This document shows, in pieces, positions 1-6,323 of a stretch of DNA of 6,388 nucleotides. The notes under the pieces were generated by a model, which saw only the letters and a list, made by a program, of their open reading frames with translations, ran no database searches and had not been told where the DNA came from. The position numbers and the translations under genes were made by a program. Every line of letters begins with the position of its first letter. Position 1 is the first letter of the stretch. Source of the DNA: Comamonas sp. (GTDB lineage Bacteria; Pseudomonadota; Gammaproteobacteria; Burkholderiales; Burkholderiaceae_C). The stretch spans positions 1 through 6,388 of the forward strand of contig JAFAIY010000557.1 in NCBI GenBank assembly GCA_019236485.1. Reading direction: 5' to 3'.

Positions 1-1080
1 GTGGCCGTGCAGCGGGGCGAGCAAGCCATCGAGCCGCTCGCCCCGGACGCGGTTGCGGGCGAGGACATCGTCGCGCTCGAACAGGTCCAGCGTGGCGAGC
101 GCCGCGCGGCAGGCGAGCGGGTTGCCGGTGTACGAATGCGAATGGAGGAAGCCGCGCGCGACCTCGTCGTCGTAGAACGCGTCGTAGACCGCATCGGTCG
201 TGAGCACGGCGGCCAGCGGCAGCGTGCCGCCGGTCAGGCCTTTGGACAGGCAGATGAAGTCCGGCGTGATGCCTGCCTGCTGATGGGCAAACAGGCTACC
301 CGTGCGGCCAAAGCCCACGGCGATTTCGTCCACCACCAGATGTACCTCGAAGCGGTCGCAGAGCGCGCGGGCCAGGCGCAGGTATTCGGCGTCGTGCATG
401 GCCATGCCGGCCGCGCATTGCACCAGCGGCTCCAGGATCAGCGCGGCCGTCTCGGCGTGGTGGGCCTGCAGCCAGGCCTCCAGGCCCTCCGCCGCGCGGC
501 GCGCCACGTCGGCCGCGGTTTCGCCGGGCCGGGCCTGGCGTGCATCGGGGCTGGGCACGGTGGCCGACAGGCGCAGCAGCGGGCCATAGGCATCGCGGAA
601 CAGCGCGATATCGGTGACCGACAGCGCGCCCACGGTCTCGCCGTGGTAGCCGCCGGCCAGGCCCACAAAGCGGTGCTTGGCAGGACGCCCCTGGTTGCGC
701 CAGTAGTGCGCGCTCATCTTCAGCGCGATCTCGGTGGCCGAAGCGCCGTCGCTGCCGTAGAACGCGTGGCCCAGGCCCGTAAGCTCGGCCAGGCGCTCGG
801 ACAGCTCCACCACGGGTGCGTGGGTGAAGCCGGCCAGCATCACATGGTCGAGTCGCTGCATCTGCTCGGCCAGTGCGGCGCGGATATGCGGGTGAGAGTG
901 GCCGAACAGATTCACCCACCAGGAGCTGATGCCGTCCAGATAGCGGCGGCCCTCGGTGTCCACCAGCCAGGGGCCGCTGGCGTGGTCAATCGCAATCGGC
1001 GGCGCGGCTTCGTGCCGCTTCATCTGGGTGCAGGGGTGCCACACATGCTGCATGCTGCGGCGGGCAAGACAGTTGTCCAT
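1..1080 (-). CDS. bioA: Adenosylmethionine-8-amino-7-oxononanoate aminotransferase (DAPA synthase), 3' end missing
   Basis: BioA is a cytoplasmic PLP-dependent class III aminotransferase that converts 7-keto-8-aminopelargonate to 7,8-diaminopelargonate with S-adenosylmethionine as amino donor. My minus-strand translation from 1080 is open for 360 codons to the window edge; E. coli BioA has about 429 residues, so roughly 70-90 are missing. Family motifs appear in order: WHPCTQM (residues 14-20), ISSWWVNLFGH (51-61), the PLP-ring GGYHGE (143-148), EPLVQ (217-221), DEIAVGFGRTG with the PLP-nitrogen Asp251, and LSKGLTGG with the Schiff-base Lys280. The ATG at 1080 is preceded by AGGAG (1087-1091) six bases upstream. 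It follows bioB on the same strand after 167 bases containing a terminator-like hairpin, so cotranscription is uncertain. Cys17 stands where E. coli has active-site Tyr17; I recall the WHPCTQM form in pseudomonad and other non-enteric BioA, so this is probably a lineage variant. Identity is secure. Confidence 0.96.
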   Translation of the reverse strand, partial: MDNCLARRSMQHVWHPCTQMKRHEAAPPIAIDHASGPWLVDTEGRRYLDGISSWWVNLFGHSHPHIRAALAEQMQRLDHVMLAGFTHAPVVELSERLAELTGLGHAFYGSDGASATEIALKMSAHYWRNQGRPAKHRFVGLAGGYHGETVGALSVTDIALFRDAYGPLLRLSATVPSPDARQARPGETAADVARRAAEGLEAWLQAHHAETAALILEPLVQCAAGMAMHDAEYLRLARALCDRFEVHLVVDEIAVGFGRTGSLFAHQQAGITPDFICLSKGLTGGTLPLAAVLTTDAVYDAFYDDEVARGFLHSHSYTGNPLACRAALATLDLFERDDVLARNRVRGERLDGLLAPLHGH

Positions 1081-1183
1081 CAAAAACTCCTGAAAGCGTG
1101 ATCGCCAGCCCCTCAAACGTCGCTCTTCAAAAAGCAGGCGCAACAGGACCTGGCCCCATGCAAAGTGCAAAGCCACGCAATCC

Positions 1184-1215
1184 AAAAAGATGAAGCCCCG
1201 GCGCGAATGCCGGGG
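1184..1215 (-). terminator. Terminator-like hairpin after bioB
   Basis: A perfect 7-bp stem, CCCCGGC/GCCGGGG (1196-1202 and 1209-1215), encloses a 6-base loop. Read on the minus strand, it is followed by CTTCATCTTTTT, so the run of five T begins about seven bases after the stem. It lies 33 bases past the bioB stop and about 115 bases before the bioA start. The offset T-run suggests a weak or leaky intrinsic terminator, or an attenuator between bioB and bioA. The rest of the 1081-1247 spacer holds only the bioA ribosome-binding site; a TTGCAC hexamer there has no good -10 partner. Confidence 0.55.
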
Positions 1216-1247
1216 AAGGTTCGGGCGCTGGTCCGCGTCAGCGGGAT

Positions 1248-2297
1248 TTAGCCGGCCACAGAAGTCTGCAGCCCGCGCAGGCCCAGCTTGCGCATCAGCG
1301 TGGTGTCGGCTTCCACATCGGGGTTGCCGGTGACCAGCAGCTTGTCGCCATAGAAGATGGAGTTGGCGCCGGCCATGAAGCACAGGGTCTGCACGGCCTC
1401 GCCCAGTTGCTGGCGGCCGGCCGACAGGCGCACGCGCGCCTTGGGCATGGTGATGCGGGCCACGGCGATCACGCGCACGAAATCCAGCGGGTCCACGGGT
1501 TCGCTGTCGGCCAGCGGCGTGCCGGGCACGCGCACCAGGCTGTTGATGGGCACGGATTCGGGATAGGGCTCCATATTGGCCAGTTGGGCGATCAGGCCCG
1601 CGCGGTGCACGGGAGCCTCGCCCATGCCGATGATGCCGCCGCAGCAGACGCTGATGCCGGCGCTGCGCACCGCGGCCAGCGTGTCCAGCCGGTCCTGGTA
1701 CTGGCGGGTGCTGACCACGTCCTGGTAGTACTCGGGCGCGGTATCCAGATTGTGGTTGTAGTAATCGAGGCCGGCTTCGCGCAGCGACTGGGCCTGGTGC
1801 GGCTGCAACATGCCCAGCGTGGCGCAGGTCTGCAGGCCCAGGCCTTTGACGGCGCCTATCAGCTCGTTCATCTTCTCGATGTCGCGGTCTTTGGGCGCGC
1901 GCCAGGCCGCGCCCATGCAGAAACGCGTGGCGCCCGCATCCTGGGCGGCCTTGGCCGCGCGGGTGACCTCTTCCACGCTCATCAGCTTCTCGGCCTTCAC
2001 CCCGGTCTCGAAATCGGCCGACTGCGGGCAGTAACCGCAGTTCTCGGGGCAGCCGCCGGTCTTGACGGACAGCAGCGTGGCCAGCTCGATCTCGCCCGCG
2101 GGCCAGTGCTCGCGGTGCACGCTCTGGGCGCGGTGCAGCAGATCCAGGAATGGCAGATCCAGCAAGGCTTGCACGGCCTCCACGGGCCAGCGCTGCGCTT
2201 CAACTGCTGCGGCAGGCTTGGCGGGCGCATGCCAATGCATGGCCTGGCTGCTGCAGCCGGCGTCGACGGAGCGGTCTTGGGACTCGGTATGGGACAT
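1248..2297 (-). CDS. bioB: Biotin synthase
   Basis: BioB is a radical-SAM enzyme that inserts sulfur into dethiobiotin to make biotin, the last pathway step. The 349-residue product carries the radical-SAM motif CPENCGYC (Cys83, Cys87, Cys90) for the SAM-binding [4Fe-4S] cluster. The likely ligands of the sulfur-donating [2Fe-2S] cluster are Cys127 in RFCMGAAWR, Cys158 in LQTCATLG, Cys218 in SVCCGGI and Arg290 in VRLSAGR, matching Cys97, Cys128, Cys188 and Arg260 of E. coli. YNHNLDT (180-186) and [10 protein letters not shown] are also typical. Compared with E. coli BioB it has about 30 extra N-terminal residues and lacks about the same length at the C-terminus, so total length is nearly equal. 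ATG 2297 is chosen because AGGAG lies eight bases upstream; Met20 is a less likely alternative. A candidate promoter lies about 75 bases upstream, and bioA follows on the same strand. An extra Cys219 adjoins the cluster ligand. Confidence 0.97.
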   Translation of the reverse strand: MSHTESQDRSVDAGCSSQAMHWHAPAKPAAAVEAQRWPVEAVQALLDLPFLDLLHRAQSVHREHWPAGEIELATLLSVKTGGCPENCGYCPQSADFETGVKAEKLMSVEEVTRAAKAAQDAGATRFCMGAAWRAPKDRDIEKMNELIGAVKGLGLQTCATLGMLQPHQAQSLREAGLDYYNHNLDTAPEYYQDVVSTRQYQDRLDTLAAVRSAGISVCCGGIIGMGEAPVHRAGLIAQLANMEPYPESVPINSLVRVPGTPLADSEPVDPLDFVRVIAVARITMPKARVRLSAGRQQLGEAVQTLCFMAGANSIFYGDKLLVTGNPDVEADTTLMRKLGLRGLQTSVAG

Positions 2298-2370
2298 GAC
2301 GGTCTCTCCTCAATCGGGGGAATGCCGCGCATTTTGGGCAAAAAAATCAGGGATTTACAGAGCGGATATG

Positions 2371-2399
2371 CAAATAGTTGGCTTGCCCGAAGTTGCCAA
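2371..2399 (-). promoter_or_regulatory. Candidate sigma-70 promoter for bioB with overlapping inverted repeat
   Basis: On the minus strand TTGGCA (2394-2399, five of six matches to the -35 consensus) is 17 bases from TATTTG (2371-2376, three of six matches to the -10). Transcription would start near 2364, giving a leader of about 65 bases before the bioB ATG. The -35 end also forms one arm of an inverted repeat, TTGGC (2378-2382) and GCCAA (2395-2399), spanning the spacer. This could be an operator, but the arms are short. The prediction rests on hexamers and position only. Confidence 0.35.
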
Positions 2400-2704
2400 A
2401 TGAAGCGCTATTTTTGGCGGCAATTTCAAAGAAGTTACCGGGTTTTCAAAACCTGTTGAATGCAGCCGCGGCTAACTCCGGCCAAACCCACGCCATATGC
2501 AGACATTTCGAAGCATTGCCATCCTCGATCTCCAAAAAATTAGGCGTCGAAGACAGGAGATGGACGCATGAAATCCTTGATTCCGAGGCTTTTGGGCGGC
2601 GAAGGCGCTTGCAGCGGGCGAAAATAGTTGACCGCGGCCGGTCTCTGCACCCGAATTGGCCGATTTAATCCCGTCGAATTCCTTGGGGTATTGGGCGCGG
2701 GCAC

Positions 2705-2742
2705 AAAAAAGCCGCAGCGCCATGCGGCCGCTGCGGCTTTTT
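2705..2742. terminator. Bidirectional rho-independent terminator downstream of the porin
   Basis: A perfect 9-bp GC-rich stem (GCCGCAGCG at 2711-2719, CGCTGCGGC at 2729-2737) with a 9-base loop is flanked by six A on the left and five T on the right. On the minus strand it reads as a stem followed by TTTTTT, 12 bases after the porin stop, the classic form of an intrinsic terminator. The opposite flank would also stop plus-strand transcripts entering from the spacer. Confidence 0.9.
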
Positions 2743-2754
2743 AGGCCGCCCCGC

Positions 2755-3747
2755 CTAGAACGCGTGGGCCAGTCCCACGCCGAACGAAGTCCCCGAATCC
2801 GCGCCATGGGCATAGCTCTTGCGGCCCAGGCTCGCATACAGGGTGCTGCGCTTGGACAGCGCATAGTCTGCGCCCACGGAGTAGAAATGATTGCTCTGCT
2901 GCTGCAGGCGCTGGCGGCCGTAGCCGACCTTGAAGGTGGTGGGCCCCATCTGGTAGCTGGCCCCCAGCGTCACGGCCCTGGCCGAGAGCGCGCTCTCGGC
3001 CACCCGGGTGTAATCCCAGGCCGCCATGAGCGCCGCCGCGCCAAAGCGGTATTTGGCGGCCGCAAACGTGTCCTTGTCGCCGCTGCCGTTGCGCTCGAAG
3101 GCCAGCATGCCGCTCAGGCTCTCGGAGTCATAGTTGAGCGAAGCCGAATAGCCGCGCCCTTCGCGGCGCGGACTGCCCGGCGCCTGGCTGCGCTCTGGCG
3201 CTGCGCTCAGATGCAACGCAAAGCCGGCCACGGAAGGCGAGTCATAGAAGATGCCGTTGGCCATGCGCCCGTATTCGGCCGCGCCGTTGTTGCTGTAGCG
3301 GTCCGTGGGCGTGAGCGCGTGCCACTGGTACCAGGCCGGCGAGGCAATGCGGTTGAAGTTGGCCCACGGGTCGAACTTCCAGTCCTGCGACCACATGGCC
3401 GACAGGGCCCGGCCCAGGCGCAGATGGCCGAAGCTCCCCTGCAGACCCACGGTGGATTCGTCGTGCCAGAAGGGCTTGGAGCCCTGGTCTTCCATCAGGC
3501 CGGTATCCACATCGAAACGGGCGCTGAGGCGGAACGTGGCCTGGAGGCCGCCGCCCAGGTCTTCCCGGCCCGCAATAGCCAGGTTGCTGCGTTGAATGGT
3601 GCCAAGACGGGCCGTGCCGTCAAAGCCTCTATAGATGCCGCCATCCAGCAGGCCGCCGATCTCGACCTTGGATTGGGCCGCGGCGGGTACGGCCGCAGAC
3701 AGAAGTGTGAAACATGTGGAACAAGCAAAGCCAATACGCCAGCGCAT
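2755..3747 (-). CDS. Outer-membrane porin (Gram-negative trimeric porin family)
   Basis: The product is a 330-residue precursor of a beta-barrel porin, expected to form a diffusion channel for small hydrophilic solutes in the outer membrane. The N-terminus has a basic start (MRWR), a hydrophobic core and a likely signal-peptidase site AAA|QS after residue 24. The mature part begins with a porin-like first strand (KVEIGGLLDGGIY) and has the conserved GREDLGGGLQATFRL and STVGLQGSFGHLRLGR segments. Alternating polar/apolar strands follow to a terminal HAF, the C-terminal Phe recognised by the Bam assembly machinery. Start 3747 is chosen because AAGGAG lies ten bases upstream and the signal peptide follows at once. 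The frame is open to an ATG at 3960, but that extension is basic and Ser/Pro-rich and would bury the signal sequence. It appears monocistronic, with its own leader and terminator. Substrate specificity cannot be read from sequence. Confidence 0.93.
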   Translation of the reverse strand: MRWRIGFACSTCFTLLSAAVPAAAQSKVEIGGLLDGGIYRGFDGTARLGTIQRSNLAIAGREDLGGGLQATFRLSARFDVDTGLMEDQGSKPFWHDESTVGLQGSFGHLRLGRALSAMWSQDWKFDPWANFNRIASPAWYQWHALTPTDRYSNNGAAEYGRMANGIFYDSPSVAGFALHLSAAPERSQAPGSPRREGRGYSASLNYDSESLSGMLAFERNGSGDKDTFAAAKYRFGAAALMAAWDYTRVAESALSARAVTLGASYQMGPTTFKVGYGRQRLQQQSNHFYSVGADYALSKRSTLYASLGRKSYAHGADSGTSFGVGLAHAF

Positions 3748-3849
3748 GCCGGTAGTTCTCCTTGAATTGTGAAGTCGCACCAGCACCAGACCGGGATGAG
3801 CGGGGCTGGAGACTGGAGAGGTCGTGGACCTGCGGGAGGATGAGGACAG

Positions 3850-3921
3850 GCAGCCGGGCTGGGCCCGCTGCGTCGAAGACGGCCGGAATGCTTGCTGGCA
3901 GCGTGGCTGCCCATTCCGGCC
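3850..3921 (-). promoter_or_regulatory. Highly structured segment of the porin leader (tandem hairpins)
   Basis: The first hairpin has a perfect 10-bp outer stem, GGCCGGAATG/CATTCCGGCC (3881-3890 and 3912-3921). Inside it is a perfect 6-bp stem, GGCAGC/GCTGCC (3897-3902 and 3906-3911), with a 3-base loop. The two stems are contiguous on one side and separated by a 6-base bulge (3891-3896) on the other. Next to it, 3850-3871 folds into CGGGC/GCCCG plus GCAG/CTGC with one bulged C. Neither is followed by a T-run, so they are not ordinary terminators. They lie about 100-175 bases upstream of the porin ATG, downstream of the candidate promoter. A regulatory role is inference; the pairing is read directly. 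Confidence 0.5.
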
Positions 3922-3958
3922 TGAAAGCCGCCTGCGCAAAAAACAGGCAACTGCGGGC

Positions 3959-3988
3959 ATTATGAAATGCCAGGCCGGACCCGGTCCA
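3959..3988 (-). promoter_or_regulatory. Candidate promoter for the porin gene
   Basis: On the minus strand CATAAT (3959-3964, five of six matches to the -10) lies 18 bases from TGGACC (3983-3988, four of six matches to the -35). A start near 3952 would give a leader of about 205 bases. The -10 sits inside a perfect 6-bp inverted repeat GGCATT/AATGCC (3956-3961 and 3966-3971), and the -35 overlaps the palindrome GGACCCGGTCC. A run of six T on the minus strand follows 13 bases after the -10 hairpin, so the same stretch could partly end transcripts from the upstream gene. Support is by hexamers only. Confidence 0.33.
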
Positions 3989-4006
3989 GCCCCGCGTCAG
4001 CTTGGT

Positions 4007-5170
4007 TCAGCCGCTGCGCGCCACGCCGGTGGCGGCCCAGATGCGGTTCATCTCGCTGCAGAACGGCTGGGCGCAGGGCGCCAGCCCCTGGTACTGGCAG
4101 CCCTCGGTGGCGCACAGATGCGAGCGGTGCTCGCCGCCGCGGCGCGGCAGAGGCAGGGCATTGGCGGCCTGAGCGGCCGCCATCAGCAGCCAGGGATCGC
4201 TCTTGTTCTGCAGCAGCTGCTGCACCTCCTGCGCCAGCGCCGGTGCGGGCGCGAACAGCGGCAGGCCGGCACTGCCGGGCGCCACGGTCGCGGCGGCAGG
4301 CGCTGCCCCCAAGGGGGCGGACTGGAATTCCAGCCACAGTAACGCGCTGGTGCGCGCGGCGGCCGGGCTGCCCTGGGGCTGCAAGACCAGGGCGACGGGG
4401 CCTGAGGCCGGCAGCGGCGTGCTGTCGGGCCAGGTCAGGCGCAGGGCCGGAACCTGAGGCGAGCCGCCCGCAGGCACTGCGGCCCCCATGGACTGGGCCC
4501 AGGCCACGGGCACCTGCAAGCTCAGGGAGAAACCGCGCTCGCCCTGGGGCGTGAGCAGCGTGCCCTGCTGTACCCACCAGTTCTGCAGCGGCGGCATGGC
4601 GGGCGCGGCGCTGGCCGTGGGTGAGGATGAAGCGGCTGCTGGGGCGGCGGCCTGCAGCGCGGCCGCCAGCATGGGCGACAGCGCTGCAGCGGTACGCAGC
4701 GCCGAGGCCTGGGCAACATTGCCGGGCTGGGAGCCCTGTTGCACCACGGCCTGGGCCAGTGCCTGTATCAGTGCGGCGGAACCCGGCTGGGCCGCCAGCA
4801 TCTGCAGCGGCTGGCCCTGCACGCCGATCTGCAGCAGCAGGTTTTGCAGCCATTGCTGCAGCGGGGCCGAGACGCCTTGCGCGGGCCAGGCCGGAGCCAG
4901 GGGCTGGCCTGCCGTCTGGGCCTGTACCTGCAGGGCGAGCTGGGCGATCAGTTGTTCGAAGGCCTGCAGCCGCAGCTCCTGCAGCGCCTGGGCCGACCAT
5001 TGGACGCTGGTGGCCGGTGGCATGGCAGCGGAGGTGGGGACCGCCGCAGGTACTGCAGCGGCAGCGGCCGCTGTCGGCGGAACCATGCCGGCCACGGCGG
5101 GCTGGGCCGGATCGCGCACATTCCCCAATCCGGCTGGCAGTGCTGTCGCGGGAGGAATGGGGCTGCTCAT
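4007..5170 (-). CDS. Unrecognised Ala/Pro/Gln-rich protein with a C-terminal four-cysteine motif
   Basis: I do not recognise this 387-residue protein. Residues 1-55 are low-complexity Ala/Pro without a clear signal peptide. Residues 57-170 are Gln/Leu/Ala-rich and probably helical, followed by an Ala/Ser/Pro linker (170-195). Residues 196-285 look like a compact beta-rich domain (QNWWVQQGTLLTPQGERGF, LRLTWPD, GPVALVLQPQG, LLWLEFQ). A second linker leads to a helical stretch (311-340). The tail holds the protein's only four cysteines, Cys353, Cys358, Cys366 and Cys371 (C-x4-C-x7-C-x4-C), with His348 and His351 nearby, suggesting bound metal or disulfides. The layout of low-complexity N-half plus globular domain loosely recalls FliK-type hook-length proteins, but no FliK motif is visible and no flagellar neighbour is present. 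It starts 62 bases after the metH module on the same strand, so cotranscription is plausible. The sequence before ATG 5170 has no clear Shine-Dalgarno, so the start could be internal. Codon bias supports a real gene. Confidence 0.78.
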   Translation of the reverse strand: MSSPIPPATALPAGLGNVRDPAQPAVAGMVPPTAAAAAAVPAAVPTSAAMPPATSVQWSAQALQELRLQAFEQLIAQLALQVQAQTAGQPLAPAWPAQGVSAPLQQWLQNLLLQIGVQGQPLQMLAAQPGSAALIQALAQAVVQQGSQPGNVAQASALRTAAALSPMLAAALQAAAPAAASSSPTASAAPAMPPLQNWWVQQGTLLTPQGERGFSLSLQVPVAWAQSMGAAVPAGGSPQVPALRLTWPDSTPLPASGPVALVLQPQGSPAAARTSALLWLEFQSAPLGAAPAAATVAPGSAGLPLFAPAPALAQEVQQLLQNKSDPWLLMAAAQAANALPLPRRGGEHRSHLCATEGCQYQGLAPCAQPFCSEMNRIWAATGVARSG

Positions 5171-5207
5171 ATCGAAATCAGGAGCTGCTTACGCTAGTCC
5201 TGCCTAG
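5168..5207. repeat. Possible copy of a dispersed Comamonadaceae intergenic motif
   Basis: The plus strand around 5168-5195 contains ATCAGGAGCTGCTTACGCTA. From memory, very similar strings (AATCAGGAGCTGCTTGCGC-like) occur many times between genes in Acidovorax, Delftia and Comamonas genomes. Only one copy is in this window, so repetition cannot be shown here. It fills the start region of the unknown gene and includes its ATG, which may explain the missing Shine-Dalgarno. Confidence 0.3.
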
Positions 5208-5232
5208 GTTTGAGGCTGATTCGACCTGAAAT

Positions 5233-6309
5233 TCAGGCCGTGGCCGGGTAGAACAGCCGGCGCGTCTGCGTGGCCTGCACGGCCTTGGCGATCGCGCCTA
5301 TATGGTCGGGTGTGGTGCCGCAGCAGCCGCCCACGATATTGACCAGGCCTTCGGCCGCGAACTCGTGCACCAGGCGGCTGGTGATCTCGGGCGTTTCGTC
5401 GAAGCCGGTGTCGCTCATGGGGTTGGGCAGGCCGGCATTGGGATAGCAGCTGATGAAGGTGTCGGGCGCTGCCTTGGCCAGCTCCTGCACATAGGGGCGC
5501 ATCAGGGTCGCGCCCAGAGCGCAGTTCAGGCCTATGGACAGCGGATTCGCATGGCGCACGCTATGCCAGAAGGCCGTCACCGTCTGACCCGAGAGAATGC
5601 GGCCCGAGGCATCGGTCACCGTGCCGCTAATCATGATGGGCAGAGTCTCGCCGGTCTGCTCGAAGGCCTCGTCGACCGCAAACAGCGCGGCCTTGGCATT
5701 GAGCGTGTCGAAGATGGTCTCGACCAGGATCACGTCGGCCCCGCCTTCTATCAGCGCCAGGGTCTGCTCCAGATAGGCGGCGCGCAGCTGCTCGAAAGTG
5801 ATGTTGCGCGCGCCCGGGTCGTTCACATCGGGGCTGATGGAGGCCGTCTTGGGCGTCGGGCCCAGGGCGCCGGCCACATAGCGCGGATGGTCGGGCGTGC
5901 TGTACTTGTCGCAGGCGGCGCGCGCCAGCTGGGCACTCTTGAGGTTCATCTCATAGGCCAGCTCGGCCATGTGATAGTCCTCCTGCGCAATCGTGGTCGC
6001 GCCGAAGGTATTGGTCTCGATCAGATCGGCGCCCGCGGCCAGATACTTTTCGTGGATGTCGCGGATCACGTCGGGACGGGTCAGCGACAGCAGCTCGTTA
6101 TTGCCCTTCACGTCATACGCGAAGTCCTTGAAACGCTCGCCCGCACTGCCCGGGCCGCTATAGCCTTCGCCGCGGTACTGGGCTTCGCCCAGCTTGAAGC
6201 GCTGGATCATGGTGCCCATGGCGCCGTCGAGGATCACAAGGCGCTTGGCAAGAGTGGCGGGCAGTTCTTTGGCGCGGGTATAGGCGGGAAGGGTATGCGG
6301 CTGGCTCAT
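5233..6309 (-). CDS. metH: Homocysteine S-methyltransferase module of split methionine synthase
   Basis: This 358-residue protein matches the N-terminal homocysteine-binding domain of cobalamin-dependent methionine synthase, which transfers a methyl group from methylcobalamin to homocysteine. Visible signatures are [13 protein letters not shown] (25-37), ETNTFGAT (98-105), GALGPT (147-152), [13 protein letters not shown] (196-208), and the zinc cysteines Cys263 in GLNCALGA and Cys329/Cys330 in [12 protein letters not shown], equivalent to E. coli Cys247, Cys310 and Cys311. It stops naturally soon after this domain, whereas E. coli MetH exceeds 1200 residues; the folate, cobalamin and activation domains must be on another polypeptide. 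I recall this split from Burkholderiales. The partner is not the next gene on this strand. ATG 6309 is the first possible start because an in-frame TGA lies three codons upstream. No Shine-Dalgarno is visible, and a -10-like TACAAT lies only eight bases before the ATG. A stand-alone homocysteine methyltransferase is less likely given the MetH-like motifs. Confidence 0.93.
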   Translation of the reverse strand: MSQPHTLPAYTRAKELPATLAKRLVILDGAMGTMIQRFKLGEAQYRGEGYSGPGSAGERFKDFAYDVKGNNELLSLTRPDVIRDIHEKYLAAGADLIETNTFGATTIAQEDYHMAELAYEMNLKSAQLARAACDKYSTPDHPRYVAGALGPTPKTASISPDVNDPGARNITFEQLRAAYLEQTLALIEGGADVILVETIFDTLNAKAALFAVDEAFEQTGETLPIMISGTVTDASGRILSGQTVTAFWHSVRHANPLSIGLNCALGATLMRPYVQELAKAAPDTFISCYPNAGLPNPMSDTGFDETPEITSRLVHEFAAEGLVNIVGGCCGTTPDHIGAIAKAVQATQTRRLFYPATA

Positions 6310-6317
6310 AGCCCGTC

Positions 6318-6323
6318 ATTGTA
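6318..6323 (-). promoter_or_regulatory. Candidate -10 element of the metH module, implying a near-leaderless mRNA
   Basis: TACAAT (five of six matches to TATAAT) on the minus strand ends eight bases before the ATG. Initiation at the usual distance would leave a leader of only one to three bases. No -35 hexamer is found at 16-18 bases, where the DNA is very GC-rich and includes the palindrome GGGCCGGCCC (about 6332-6341). The remaining sequence to the window edge shows no recognisable riboswitch or gene. Confidence 0.25.

Larger units (their letters stand above)
2298..2754. other. 457-base intergenic region between porin and bioB
   Basis: No convincing gene lies here. It is visibly more AT-rich than the flanking genes, especially 2330-2560. 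From right to left it holds the porin terminator (2705-2742), a 5-bp hairpin with 4-base loop at 2630-2643, a possible plus-strand micro-ORF at 2568-2627, the 10-base palindrome AGCCGCGGCT (2464-2473), the 13-base palindrome GGTTTTCAAAACC (2441-2453), the candidate bioB promoter (2371-2399) and the bioB leader. The longer open frames crossing this region on either strand run into neighbouring genes out of frame and show no recognisable protein motif. Confidence 0.6.

Noticed and set aside
1..1101. A 366-codon plus-strand open frame across the bioA region, and similar long plus-strand frames across bioB (1407-2459), the porin (2656-3765) and the metH module (5302-6324)
   Set aside because: They are antisense to genes with clear catalytic motifs. 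Their Arg/Ala/Gly/His-rich translations show no domains, as expected opposite GC-rich coding sequence.
2424..2453. A BirA-type biotin operator upstream of bioB
   Set aside because: GGTTTTCAA resembles one half-site (GGTTTACAA), but no matching TTGTAAACC half-site lies at the required spacing, and the site is well upstream of the predicted promoter.
3748..3960. N-terminal extension of the porin to an ATG at 3960
   Set aside because: It would put about 70 basic, Ser/Pro-rich residues before a clear signal peptide. The start at 3747 has a good ribosome-binding site.
3762..3965. A 67-codon plus-strand frame in the porin leader
   Set aside because: It starts at TTG without a ribosome-binding site, runs through the strong hairpins, and has no recognisable features.
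3960..5000. A 346-codon minus-strand frame overlapping the unknown gene
   Set aside because: Its Gly/Arg/Ala-rich translation has no domain-like segments, while the frame at 5170-4007 shows varied composition, a beta-rich domain and a cysteine motif.
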